A DNA stretch of 64,000 nt, from positions 757,614-821,613 of the forward strand of contig JXTB01000027.1 of assembly GCA_002914805.1 (NCBI GenBank). The letters run 5' to 3'. The stretch is from Parasponia andersonii (lineage: Eukaryota; Streptophyta; Magnoliopsida; Rosales; Cannabaceae). A program made the translations under genes and the position numbers. How positions within the stretch are numbered: position 1 is the stretch's first letter; each line of letters opens with the position of its first letter. Below the pieces are notes generated by a model. The model was not told where the DNA came from. It saw only the letters and a program-made list of their open reading frames with translations, and did not search any database. Shown here piece by piece: positions 24,013 to 35,298 of the stretch.

Positions 24013-24713
24013 AAATGACAATCATGGCTATGCAAATAAATTTCTATAACACTTGGAAATAAAGTTGCATATAAAAATGGATTTTCATAGCCCAAAATTA
24101 AGAAAATTATTCCCAATTATATAAGTTTCAATTAAAAAAAAAAATGCCGAACCTAATCCAATGAAGAAAATGTTTGCAAAAGTAATACTCGAAAGATGAA
24201 CTCAGCAACAATATCCCCATGTGTTAAGCATTTCGATATATAAGCAAATGCTAGAATCTGAGGTTGGCATTTTTTACATTTCGCCGACCCCAATTCTAGC
24301 TTAGAATTAGAAACATGTCCGAAAAGGGTACAAAACAAGACATTAACGCCAAGGCTTCTCCACCCGTCAGTTTCATTAACCCAAAAATTAAGTAATAAAC
24401 AAAATAAAATTGAACCTAGTCTAGAACTAGAAAGCTGAGCTAAAGAGTGAAAAGTTAAAAATTACAGAAAAACAAAAAGAAAAGATAGCATGAAATTCTT
24501 GTTTTTCTTTCTTGGTTCGGGTTTCTACATTCAATATCCCATAAACGAAACCAAGTATTGAAGATAAAAAGAACCAGAAAAAAATAAGTTATAGATAATA
24601 ATATTTGGAAAAAGTTACCTCAGCTATAGCTAGCTCGCGCGTAAATCTTAGTAGTTTCCGCCAGTATGGAGAGAACTAAGGAAGAATGGATCTTAGTGTT
24701 ATGGTGCGGTATG

Positions 24714-24735
24714 TGAGAGAGAGAGAGAGAGAGAG
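24714..24735. repeat. (GA)n microsatellite in 5' UTR exon
   Basis: Eleven GA units, read as CT repeats in the transcript orientation of the HAT3.1-like gene. Confidence 0.95.
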
Positions 24736-24738
24736 CTT

Positions 24739-24740
<2 letters not shown>

Positions 24741-24779
<39 letters not shown>
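24741..24779. repeat. (ATT)n microsatellite in 5' UTR exon
   Basis: Thirteen uninterrupted ATT units, AAT in transcript orientation, five bases from the GA tract. Likely length-polymorphic. Confidence 0.95.
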
Positions 24780-24780
<1 letters not shown>

Positions 24781-24840
24781 CCGATAGCTCTCACCGCCGA
24801 GAGAAAAGAGCGGTTCTCTGAGTTCGATAAGTCCTCCAAA

Positions 24841-25060
24841 TCTGGGGCCACCGTTGCGTTAGGTTCCGCTTCTACCTCTCAACTAAACTAATAGGGCTTT
24901 TCTTTCACCTTGCGGCATTTCGGATTTATTGGGCCGGGCCCTCTACTTGCCCTTTTCGATGGGCTCCGGCTTTTGACTAATTTTCCGAGAAAAGGACATC
25001 AATAGAACTAATTTAACTCTTTTTATTCTTTTTTGGGACTACGTTGAAATAGTATCAATT
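24841..25060 (-). promoter_or_regulatory. Putative core promoter of HAT3.1-like gene
   Basis: Directly upstream of exon 1. Contains TTGGGCCGGGCCC near 24929, an overlapping pair of TGGGCC/GGCCCA motifs of the site II type common in broadly expressed plant promoters, plus TGGGGCC and GGGCTCC nearby. The local GC rise contrasts with the flanking AT-rich DNA. The role is inferred from position and motif. Confidence 0.5.
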
Positions 25061-25189
25061 TTAGAACCAAAACTTAGGACTTGGTACAGAGAAAAAAAAT
25101 CAGATTCCATTTCTGCCCTTTGTCAAAAGTTTGTTTATAGAAAGGAGCATCCTTTCGCTCTCATTTCATTTTCCTAGTTTTTTTAACTT

Positions 25190-25385
25190 TTTCCCTTCAT
25201 TTTTTCATTTTCTCTCTCTCTTTCTCCATAAATCTTCTTCTTCAGTTTTTTCTCCCAAAAAGTCATAACTTTCTTTCTTTCTCTCCCTCTCTTTCCCTCT
25301 CTTTCTCTCCCTCTCTTTCTTCTTCTTCAATTCTCTCACTTTTTTCTAGTTTATGCTCCCTCTCTCTCTCAACTCTCTCTTTCAT
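25190..25385. repeat. CT-rich pyrimidine tract
   Basis: Dense CTCT, CTTT and TTCTTC runs with almost no purines on the plus strand (GA-rich on the gene strand), 350-550 bp upstream of exon 1 and just before the family A LTR. It may be promoter-distal sequence. Confidence 0.7.
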
Positions 25386-25476
25386 AATAGTCATTTTACT
25401 ACTTTGTAAAAAAAATTCAACTAGAAAGAAAGAAGTTTTGATTATATTTGGGAAGGTCTTCGGATTTTGAAGATAG

Positions 25477-26729
25477 TATTAGGTCCAAAAATTTGGTATT
25501 CTAAATAGTAATATCTTGATAACTCAAGTTGATAAAAGAGATGGAGAAGTTATTACAATAAGTCTGAAGTTGTTACAACAAGTGTTGTTCTTCAACAAAT
25601 AAAACTTGTGTTTTTCTTTATATGGAAACTTTCTAGAATATGCCCAAACAAGTTTTGTTTCCATATTCGATAATTTGGGTGATGATATTAATAAATATAA
25701 ATGGAATTTCGTGTATAGCTATTTAGGATAATTTTTTTATTAATTTTCAATCAATTTCTTTTATATTTACTATATATATCGTTGATTATTTCCTCGTTCT
25801 TTTATCTTTAATTAATATCTGATTATCTCTTATTAATCAATAAATTTGGATAAGTTTCCAAAGTGAATACATAAGGATTTTCGTCTTTAATTATTGTTGG
25901 ATATTTGTTCATCAATTAATTAAGTTTTCATTAGTTAATTGATTTAATTTGCTGAGTTATTGTGATTAAATTTCTTGATATGTTGCAACAACTCCAGATA
26001 TTTAAAGAAAGATTGGTTAATTTTCTTAAATCTTGGTATTTGATTGATATTGATTGAGATATATTTTCTAGATTAATTATCAATCTTTGATAGGTTAATT
26101 GAAGAATTCCAACTGGCCAAATTGTGTCCAAATTATATTCAAAGTGCAATCACGAATCTAGACATTTTTCTAATAATTGTCTAGAAAGTTGTTTAGATTA
26201 CAACATTTTTAGAAAGATTTTAATTTTGTTATTAATTCTTTCCTTCTTTGATTTTAACTAATTCACACTACAATAGATGACTATGAAGGTTGAAATTCAC
26301 CTATAAAAGCTCTCATACTCCAAGGAAATTTGTATGTACTTCATTGAGAAAATATTCTTAGAGAGAGCTTTTAATTGTAAGGTATAGAGTATATTCTATT
26401 GCCATTGTGAGACTTAGAGAGCTTTAGAGTTTTCCAGGTACTTGGTTTGAGTACATCTTGTTCTTTAGGAGGAAGAACAATCTGTCTTCGGGAGGAGACA
26501 GATCTGAACTAGTGAAGGAAGTTCATGTATGAAAGATCAACAAGACGAAGGGAACTCGCTAAATAAGATTAGGAGAGGTCCGAACTACGTTTAAAATGTC
26601 ATGTGTTCATTCTTTATTTTCCTATTCTTGTTGCAACACATGCACTCATTGTTGCAACAATATTTCATACACACGTTACAATATAATTAATTAATTATTT
26701 ATTGGGTAACACCTAAAACAGAACTTTCA
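25477..26729 (+). repeat. 5' LTR of family A copy 1
   Basis: Begins TATTAGGTCC (the copy at 48720 has TGTTAGGTCC, so the canonical TG has mutated) and ends CTTTCA before AT and the primer-binding site. It carries TTGTTACAACAA at 25570 and, near its end, TTGTTGCAACAC at 26628 and ATTGTTGCAACAAT at 26648. It points away from the HAT3.1-like gene. Confidence 0.85.
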
Positions 26730-26731
26730 AT

Positions 26732-26743
26732 TGATATCAGAAC
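26732..26743 (+). promoter_or_regulatory. Primer-binding site, family A copy 1
   Basis: TGATATCAGAAC, two bases after the LTR; close to the initiator-Met tRNA complement TGGTATCAGAGC. Confidence 0.8.
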
Positions 26744-26786
26744 AGAGTCACTTAATTTTTAGTGAGATTAAAGGATTTTTTTTTAT

Positions 26787-28530
26787 ATGTTTTCCGTTAG
26801 TACGTCTTTTCCTAATAAAGGAGGATCAATTTCTCGTCCACCATTGCGAGATGGGAACAATTATCCTTATTGGAAGACCAGGATAAGAGCATTCATTAGG
26901 GCACTTAGCATCAAAGCCTGGAGATCTATTCTTATAGGTTGTCTCATCTTGTTGTCAAAGCTGATGATGGGATAATCTCCTTGAAATCTGAGATTGATTG
27001 GTTACCCTAGGATGATTTATCGGCAAGTTTTAAAACCAAAGCTCTATATGCCAATTTTAATGGATGTGATATAGAGTAAATCAAGTTGATTTCTTCGTGT
27101 GAAACTACCAATGAGGCATAGGAAATCCTTCAAACTCATTTTGAAGTCTTAGATGATGTAAAGCATATGAAACTCGCATATTTTACAACTAGATTTGAGC
27201 AAATACATATGGAAGAAAATAAATCTTTGTCTTAATATTATACCAAGTTGTGTGATATTGCTAATGAATTGTTTGCTCTTGGTGAAAAGATTTCTGAGAC
27301 TGTTATAGTGAGAAAAAATAGTGAGGTTTCTTCTTGATCATTTTCAACCTAAGATTGTGGCAGTTGAAGAGAGCAAAAATCTAAACATCATGAAGGTTGA
27401 AGACCTGATGAGTTCTCTTTGAGCATTTGAAATAAATCTAACGTTAAGAAAGAAGGAGAAATCCATTGATCTCAACACATAAGAGAACGATGGAATGTCA
27501 AATAAGGAAGAAAATGGCATCGAACTTGCTTTACTAATAAAAAATTTTAAAAGATTCTTAAAGAAAGTAGGCAAGAGCTCTGATTCTATTTCATCCTCAT
27601 CCAAATTAGGTAAGACTTCCTCTAAATCTTCTGATTCTTCTAGCAGGAAAGGTGTGCAATATAGAGACTGCCAAGGATTTGGGTACATACAATCTGAGTG
27701 TACAAACACTTTGAAAAAGAAGCCTAAATCCTTCGCATCAACTTGGAGTGATGAAGAATCTAAAGGCAGCCAATAATGTGACAATAATATAAGCAATCAC
27801 ATTGCTTTTGTCAGTTTATTTTTTCTAAGAAACTTTTGTTATGTGCTAGAAAAATTGGTTGTTTGTTATACAATCTTAGAAGTTGATGATGACAAAGAAT
27901 TGTCTTTGGTTGAATATGAATTTGATTCAGATATTGATGAGAATTTACTTGGTGATGTATACAAAAATCTTTATGCTCAATGGGAACATGTCTATACTGA
28001 AAACTCTGGTCTGGTAAAAACCAATTCTCTTTTGGTTGAGTTTAAAGAAAATTAGTTTAAAAGAATTTAAGAATTGGAATTAATTGTTGATGAAAAAGAA
28101 AAAAAGATTAAAAGAAATTTCTATAGAACTTGAAAGAACAGTAAAATATCTCCAAATACTTAATTCTGGTTTATCCTAATTAGAACATATTTTTTCTTCT
28201 AGTAAGTTTTCTGGTGATATTACTGGACTTGATTTTAAAGGTGAATGATCAGGAACAAAAACTATTTTTGTGAAAGCATTAATTACTGCTCCTGTAGAAT
28301 ACCTATTGTTGCAACAACAGGTTCGAAGAAAGTTTCAACACCTATCAACACATCAATTGTTGCAACAATAGGATCTCGAGCAATATTCAAATGTGGTCTT
28401 GGTTTTGTACCACCAACAAGTAAGTATAGCAAACCTGTTGCAACAATAGATTCATTCATAACAAGTAAAGATAAGAGATTCATACCTATTTATCATTTTT
28501 GTGGTGGTTAAAGTCATATTTGACCTAGAT
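26787..28530 (+). pseudogene. gag of family A copy 1 (broken)
   Basis: Starts MFSVSTSFPNKGGSISRPPL and soon reaches GNNYPYWKTRIRAFI, the copia gag N-terminal pattern. Frameshifts and stops follow from about 26940. The zinc knuckle at about 27655-27700 reads VQYRDCQGFGYIQSEC: of the CCHC ligands the first Cys and the His are both replaced by Tyr. A long Ser/Lys/Glu-rich linker follows, then a repetitive part encoding VATTGSKK and VATIGS units on palindromic GTTGCAACAA DNA. Confidence 0.82.
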
Positions 28531-28679
28531 GTTTTATCATGATGAGTTTTCTGGGAAAAAATTATTTTAAAAAGTCATTTTTTGGATTCTCCTGAAAGAA
28601 AAACTCCAAAACTAAAAATTGATCTAAAAAATAATACCAAAAAGATATGAGTAAAAAAATCTGACCATAATTGTTTTGT

Positions 28680-30240
28680 CTCTTTTACTTGTCTAAGAAT
28701 TGTTGCTACTAACTTGTAATATTTTGATAGTGGTTGTTCCAGGCATATGACAAGTGACAAGTCCATCCTGACAAACTATAAAATTATCACTAAAGGTCTG
28801 GTGACATTTGGTGATGGTGTGAGGGGGAGAGTTCTCGGTATTGAAACTCTCAACATTGATGGTTTCTCAAAACTGAAAAATAATGATGCACGTAGAAGGT
28901 CTAAATTCTAATTTTATTAGCATAAGTTAACTGTGTGACTTAAATTTGAATGTGTAATTCATTAATGAGAAGTGTCAAGTCTTGGACATTTCATGTAAAT
29001 GTGTGTTGAAAGGTTTTAGATCTTTGGATAATTGTTATTCTATCTCTCCAAGCACACACACACATGTCACAAAACTTCTTTAAATAATTCTGATTTATAG
29101 CATGAAAGACTTGGTCACTTGAATTTCAAAAGAACTAAGAAAACAGGGAAGTATTATTGCTATTCGTGGTTTACCATCTCTTAGTAAACAATCTTCTGAT
29201 GTGTGTAGAACATGTCAATATTAAAAGCAACAAAAATCCACACATAATGTGATTCAATAGATTTCAACATCAAAGGTATTAGAATTATTACAAATGGATT
29301 TGATGGGGTCCTATGCAAATAGCAAGTATGTCAGGTAAACATTACATCTTTGTTTGTGTTAATGATTTTTCTAGGTTTACTTATGTTGCATTTTTTAGAG
29401 AAAAATCTGATACTTTTGATACTTTCAAGAATCGGTGTTTGAAACTGATAAATGAGAAAAATCGTAACATTAGCAAGATTGTGAGAATAAAAAGTGATAA
29501 TAGAAAGGAATTTGAGAATTCTGTTTTTACTAAGTTTTATGATGATCATGGTATTGCTCATGAGTTTTTTGCTCCTAAAACATCACAACAAAATGGTGTT
29601 GTAGAAAGGAAAAATCGTACCTTGCAGGGAATAGCCTGTGTATGTTGAATAGCAAGAGATTACCAAAGAAGTTGTAGGTTGAAGCTATAAACACGACATG
29701 TCATACTATAAATCTTATTTATTTGAGACTAGGTACAAAAAATGACACTATATGAGATATGGAAAGGAAAGAAACCCAATGTAAATTACTTTCATGTCTA
29801 TGGTAGCACATGTTACATCTTGAATGATCGTTAACATTTGGGTAAGTTTGATACAAAAAGTAACATTAGTGTGTTTCTTGGTTACTCCAATGTTATTAGG
29901 GCATATCATGTGTATAACATGAGAAGCCAAACCATTATGGAGTCAGCTAATATTGTTGTTGATGACTACAGTGATTTTTCTGAATTTTCAAAGGAAAAAA
30001 TTATAACAGTTTTACCGATGAAACTGTTGATTTAACAGAATTAGTTGTTGCAACAACCGAATCTGCTGAGAAATTTAATGTTATAATAGTAGAACCACAA
30101 GTAGTATCTTCTAATATGAAAATTCCTGAATTATCCATGAAGGATGATTAGTCTCTTAAGAATCTTTCCAAAAAAGAACCATCCTCCAGAGTGAAGAAAA
30201 ATCGCCCAACAGATCTCATGTTTCGTAAGCTTGATAATAC
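28680..30240 (+). pseudogene. Protease and integrase of family A copy 1 (broken)
   Basis: The protease active site FDSGCSRHMTSD is intact at about 28723-28760 (Asp codon 28726-28728). The integrase core is open at 29313-29648 with the second catalytic Asp in RIKSDNRKEF and the Glu in QNGVVERKNRTLQ. Stops and shifts occur before and after it. The C-terminal domain with SVFLGYSN is near 29870. The product would insert element cDNA if intact. Confidence 0.83.
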
Positions 30241-30419
30241 CATGGTCACAAGGAAAAGGTATATAATATGTTTGTTTTGTTTCTATGGTTAAGCCTAAGA
30301 ATATCAAAGAGACTCTACTTGATGAGTTTTAGGTAAATATTATGCAAGAAGAGTTAGAATAATTTTCTTGTAATGATGTTTAGACTCTTGTTCCTAAACC
30401 TAATCATAAAATGTCATTG

Positions 30420-31790
30420 GTACCAAATAGATTTATAAAAATAAGTCTGATGAATTTGGTAATATTATGAGAAATAAAGCAAGATTGGTTACCCAGGAAT
30501 ATACTCAAATTGAGGGCATTGACTTTGATGAAATATTTGCACCAATGGCTAGATTAGAGTCTATCAGGTTAATTCTTGCGATAGCCTGTATCATAAGTTT
30601 CAAATTATACCAAATGGATGTTAAAAGTACTTTTTTGAATAGTATCTTGAATGAAGAAGCCTATGTTGAACAATCTAAAGGATTTGAAGACCCACATTTA
30701 CCTAATCATATTTTCAAATTAAAAAAGGCATTATATAGGTTAAAGCAAGCTTCTAGGGCTTAGGAAAGATTGACAATTTTCTTGATTTAAAGGGATTATA
30801 AAAGAGAGGGAATGGACAAAACACTTTTTATCAAACACTTTGATTCAGGTATTGTCATTGCTTAAGTATATATGGATGATACAGTATTTGGCTCTACCTC
30901 TAACTCTAAAATATAGGAGTTTATCGATCAAATAAAGCAGGAATTTAAGATGAGCATGGTTGGAGAGCTCACATTATTTTTAAGTTTGTAGGTCAAACAG
31001 CTTGAGGATGACATTTTTATTTCTCAAGCCAAGTGTGCCAAGAAGCTTTTTTCTAAGTTTAGACTTGAAAAAGTCAAATATTTTCGTACCTCCATAAGCG
31101 TAATGCTGAAATTGACAAAAGATGAAGGATGGGTAAATGTTGATCCAACATTGTACATAAACATAATAAGTAGTCTTCTTTATCTTATTGCTAGTTGTCT
31201 TGATATATATATATTATAGTATTGGTATGTATGCAAGATACCAGAGTAATCTTAAGGAATCTCATATTACTATTGTTAAGAGAATTATTCGCTATATGAG
31301 TGGTACTCTTGATTATGGTATTTGGTATTCAAGGGATACTAATATGAGTCTTGTAGGATATGGTGATTTGGATTGGGCAGGCAATGTAAATGACAGAAAG
31401 AGTATGAGTGTTGGTTGTTTCTACCTTAGAAACAATTTAGTTTCTTGGCATTGCAAGAAACAAAATTCGATTTCTCTATCTACTATTGAGGTTGAATACA
31501 TTGCTGTTGGAAGTTATTATACATAACTTCTCTAGAATATATGCTTGCTGACTATGGCTTTGATAAAGATGTTATGACTATGATTTGTAATAATACAAGT
31601 GCTATAAACATTTCAGAAAACTTAGTGCAATATTCTAGGATAAAGCATATAGACATCCTTTATCATTTTATAACAGAATTGGTTGAGAATAATGCATCAT
31701 TTTAGACATGTTGAGGCTAAAAAGCATATTGCAGATATTTTTATCAAAGCCTTTGATTCTATAAAATTTGATTCCTTGAGGCAAGCCCTT
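30420..31790 (+). pseudogene. RT and RNase H of family A copy 1 (broken)
   Basis: RT is open from 30467 ([25 protein letters not shown]) to a stop near 30762. A further frame holds the catalytic box YMDD at 30869-30880 (consensus YVDD). RNase H is visible at 31188-31526, with GVGCFYL-like and SWHCKKQNSISLST motifs. The reading ends at the junction near 31790. Confidence 0.83.
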
Positions 31791-31792
31791 GA

Positions 31793-32492
31793 TTATGTTT
31801 ATAGTAATATAAGAATGTTCAAAAGTTATTTCAAGTATTAGAAAAACTTCTATATGTAGACTAGAATGAAAACTAGCCGTTTTAGATCGTTTGATAGACA
31901 ATATGTCATTTTCAGTAGACCAAAAGTTCACTTTCGGTAAACCGAAAATACTAACTGTTGAAAGTACAGTTGTAACGGTCGGATTTTTAAAAGGTCGTTA
32001 AAAATAGAAAAGCTGAGGAATAGACTGATTCTTATGGCTAGTTTGCCAATTCTACCTGAGAGTGTATTTTCAATTTTATTTCATAGTTTTTTCATTCGTT
32101 TCCAAAAAGTGACTTTAGAAATTGATTTAATATATAATATAGGAATTATGGAAATTCATAAATCAATTTAAAAGCTTGCGTAAAATAGATTTCATATTTT
32201 AAGAGAAAATGAATAGATTTGATAGTTCAGCTTTGAAAAATTTGAGTCATTAAGATCATGCAATGTGTAGACAAATATTCAAATACAAGAACTAAATGTA
32301 TAATCTTAGCTAGTTTAGGTCTTGTTATCTTGATCTTTTTCTTCAAGTTCTTTTCCATAATCCATCTTGAATGTCTTGTGATCTTTACAATTTAACTTGC
32401 CACACACTAAAATAGATTATTAGTATTTAATCATATGTTTGTTTGTTTCAAAATATGAGAGTAGGATTGATGATATAAAGTATGACTCAACA
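31793..32492 (-). repeat. 3' LTR of S(-), truncated
   Basis: On the minus strand it starts TGTTGAGTCATAC after a polypurine tract and aligns with 43440-44116. Only about 700 of 1355 bp remain; the rest was lost at the junction with family A copy 1. It carries the dyad TTTCGGT-AA-ACCGAAA near 31933. Confidence 0.82.
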
Positions 32493-32509
32493 ATCTCCCC
32501 CTCTTTGAT
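32493..32509 (-). promoter_or_regulatory. Polypurine tract of S(-)
   Basis: ATCAAAGAGGGGGAGAT on the minus strand, directly before the LTR start. Confidence 0.82.
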
Positions 32510-33577
32510 GATAGTAAACATTTGATCAAAAGAAGTAAGGAGTAAGAAAAAAGTTGACTAAATGATCCTTATCAGACTTGATTGCTTCCCCTCAAAATAT
32601 GCTTAATGAAAAGAAAGTGAAACTCTCCCTTAAACTTGTAAAAAATGCATATTTCATTTGAGCTTGTAAATACCAATTGATAAAAAAAATTCTCATAGAT
32701 ATCATTTGAGTGAATAATCAATAAAAACCAAACTAATACCAATAGAATTTAAGAAACAATTGAAGCAATCATAAATCTAATACCTTCTTCTCCCTCTTTT
32801 GATATCATCAAAAATAAATTCATAGGAAGAAGAATAAAGCAAAAGCAATCCAGTACCAAAATAGAAAAATATGGGTTCATACATTGAGTTATTGAGCTCA
32901 GGCATGGAAAGTAAAAAACATAAAGTGCACAAAAAAATCTAAAAGATAAAGAATAAAACATGGAAATATAATTAAGGAGGAGGAAAGTTCCCAAAGAAGG
33001 ACGGAATCATTTGCATCATCTCATCCTATTGATCTTGGACAATCTAGAACTATCATTCTTGATGTTGACGGGCTGAGTTTACATTAGTCGATAGAATCTC
33101 GAAGTACTCAAGTTCAGTGTCGAGTAGATGCTGAAATTATGCTAGAGGGTGTTTAAACATTCTAACAGGCTGTTGAATGCAGTAGTATAATTAAATTACT
33201 GTGCATGAGCCTCTTCAACATGTATGTCCTCAGGAATGCCTTCAGCAATGTCGGTAGTAGCTTCAATACCACTACTGCTAGCTTCATGTGGAGTGCATGT
33301 TCCTTGCTCATGTACTTGCTTGGTTTTACCGACCTATTCATTGTTGATAAAGCTAAAACCCATAAGACTGAAAGTCTTATTATTGATCTCAATGTCGATA
33401 GTTCATGGTTTACATTTGGCTTCGTTAATGGTTGGAATGTTGAAGTGTTAGAAGATGTGAGTGAGTAGAAAACCATAGAGAAGTAAGGATTTCCTATTCT
33501 TTATAGCATTGCTTCATCTCATGAATGATAAAGAAAGATAAGTTTAGTTTTCTTCCAACTAGAATAGAGTCAACTTC

Positions 33578-35193
33578 TGTTGGTTGGAATGTGCAACTAT
33601 AAATTATACTCACACACTCCTGTGTAAGTGCACACAGTCACAAGTAATATAGATTTAGGAGTTAGAGTATCGGATCCACTAGGATTGATTACTAAGTTTA
33701 AGTCAAATATTAAAATTAGTCAATCCTAACTTTATCCAAATAACTGAAATAAAGATTTTGAAGAAATAAAATAAAACAACTAAACTAGCATGCAAAATAA
33801 ATGAAAGAAAGCAGTAAGAAAAATATCTAGATTTACTAATTCCCTAACTTTCCTTTAAATACACAATTTCTCAAATTTCTCTCTTACATTAATTAATTCA
33901 CTAGAGTTATCAATTGAGAATTTAAATATATTGACAAACTCCTTTACAAGACATAAGTAAAAATACCTAGATAATCTAATATGTTACTCCTAACATAAAT
34001 TGGCTAGATTCATTAAGTTTATTTATTCTCATACAAAGGTTGGACATGTCATATAGGTATATTCCTATCTTATGCAAACTTACCTCAAACTAGGTAATCT
34101 TATGTTGTTCTACCTATGTCTAAACCTAAACTCCCATTCCCAAGTTCCTAAAGGTTTCACTCAACAATCTATTTACTGATCAATTAAATAGAAGCAATAA
34201 GTATAAGATAAAACAAATAACTCAACAATGAATTTAATTAATAAAATAGGAGAGAAATACACAAACAAAATATTCAAGGTTAGTTCACATAGTAAAAGTA
34301 GACAAAAAAATATTTAGTTCATAATATAAATTAAAAATAATAACATTTTCATACAATGAATTCAAGAAATACAAAATATCAAAGAGAAAAGAGTTTTAGA
34401 ATTCCACCTCTTTGAAGAGCTTGAAGGTATTAGTAGAGGTTGTTAATCTTCTCCTTTAAGGTTGGTTCTTGCTCTCTTGATTCCTCCCTCAAATATTTTC
34501 TCTCAATAATATCACTCTCTAAAAATGAAAAATACAAAGAAAAACTCACAGAAAAATGAAGAAAAGATGGTATGAACAAAGAATAATGTTGATGTTATGG
34601 AGGCTTGGAGTCTATCTTCTTCTTCTTCTTCTTTTTCTTATTCTCCTTCCATGGCTGCTTCCCTCTCTTTCCCTCTATCCCAAGATGTCTCATTCAACCT
34701 TAAAGATAGGGTTTTAAAGAGGTGGCTCATGCAAACCTAAGGTAGGCCAAATATGGACCTTTAGATCATCAAAAAGTTGATCTCAACCGTCAAATATTGA
34801 ACAGGATGTAGGAGGTGGCACCACGGCTCCATTTTTAGTGCTATAGCACCAAAACAACCCTAGAGTTGGTATCCGATCACCATGTTTCTATTAGTTTGGT
34901 ACCTTAGCTTTTCGGGTGTACCATTTCTTCGCTTTAGTTGTGATTTACCTCATTTTCATTAGGTTACGGCCGTATCGGATTCAACTTCGATCTAATAGTT
35001 TGAAAAACCGATTTAGGAGGCACAAATTCACCCTATTTTGTATCAAACACCTTTATTTTATTCTTCAATCAAAATAAACAAACAACACATCAAAACAACA
35101 AGAAAAACACTTAAAATAACTTAATTCAAATAAGAATATAGTAAAATTTAAGGCATAACGGCACTAGATAATTTCAATTTTATGGACTTAACA
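33578..35193 (-). mobile_element. Athila/Tat-like gypsy LTR inserted in env-like region
   Basis: On the minus strand it begins TGTTAAGTCC and ends TTCCAACCAACA. It shares long stretches with the LTR at 46797-48304, for example GATAGGAATATAC...TATGAGAAT and ACTTGTGA-TGTGT near the end. The host frame reads ...SHRDVL on one side and VDSILVGRK on the other, supporting a clean insertion. No matching 5-bp duplication could be confirmed. Confidence 0.68.
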
Positions 35194-35298
35194 CATCCCT
35201 ATGACTAGCTCTAGGAATCATGTTTTGAGACACAAACTGAAATAAAATCCTAGCCTCTAGAGTGAGATTAGTGACACGAGGCTTGGGTTGGAAACTAT

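Larger units (their letters stand above)
24619..24840 (-). other. HAT3.1: HAT3.1-like exon 1 (5' UTR, outer limit approximate)
   Basis: A minus-strand donor GCTGAG|GTAACT lies at 24619/24618. No ATG was seen between it and about 24840, so this exon appears non-coding and translation starts in exon 2. It holds (GA)n and (ATT)n tracts. The transcription start is not visible from sequence, so the right limit is a guess. Intron 1 (23197-24618) contains the SINE. Confidence 0.6.
25477..31792 (+). mobile_element. Ty1/copia Sirevirus-like element, family A copy 1 (no 3' LTR)
   Basis: Complete 5' LTR, primer-binding site, long gag, protease, integrase, RT and RNase H in copia order, all with stops or frameshifts. 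Shortly after the end of RNase H the sequence jumps at about 31790 into the interior of an LTR of the minus-strand S element, so the 3' LTR is missing. The same family occurs again at 48720-63045. The integrase/RT style (GVVERKN, VYMDDTVFGST) and the long linker after the zinc knuckle fit Sirevirus-type copia elements. Confidence 0.87.

Noticed and set aside
27344-27796. Minus-strand 150-codon frame (and its counterpart at 58608-59045)
   Set aside because: Antisense to the lysine/serine-rich gag linker of family A; the sense strand carries the recognisable copia gag.
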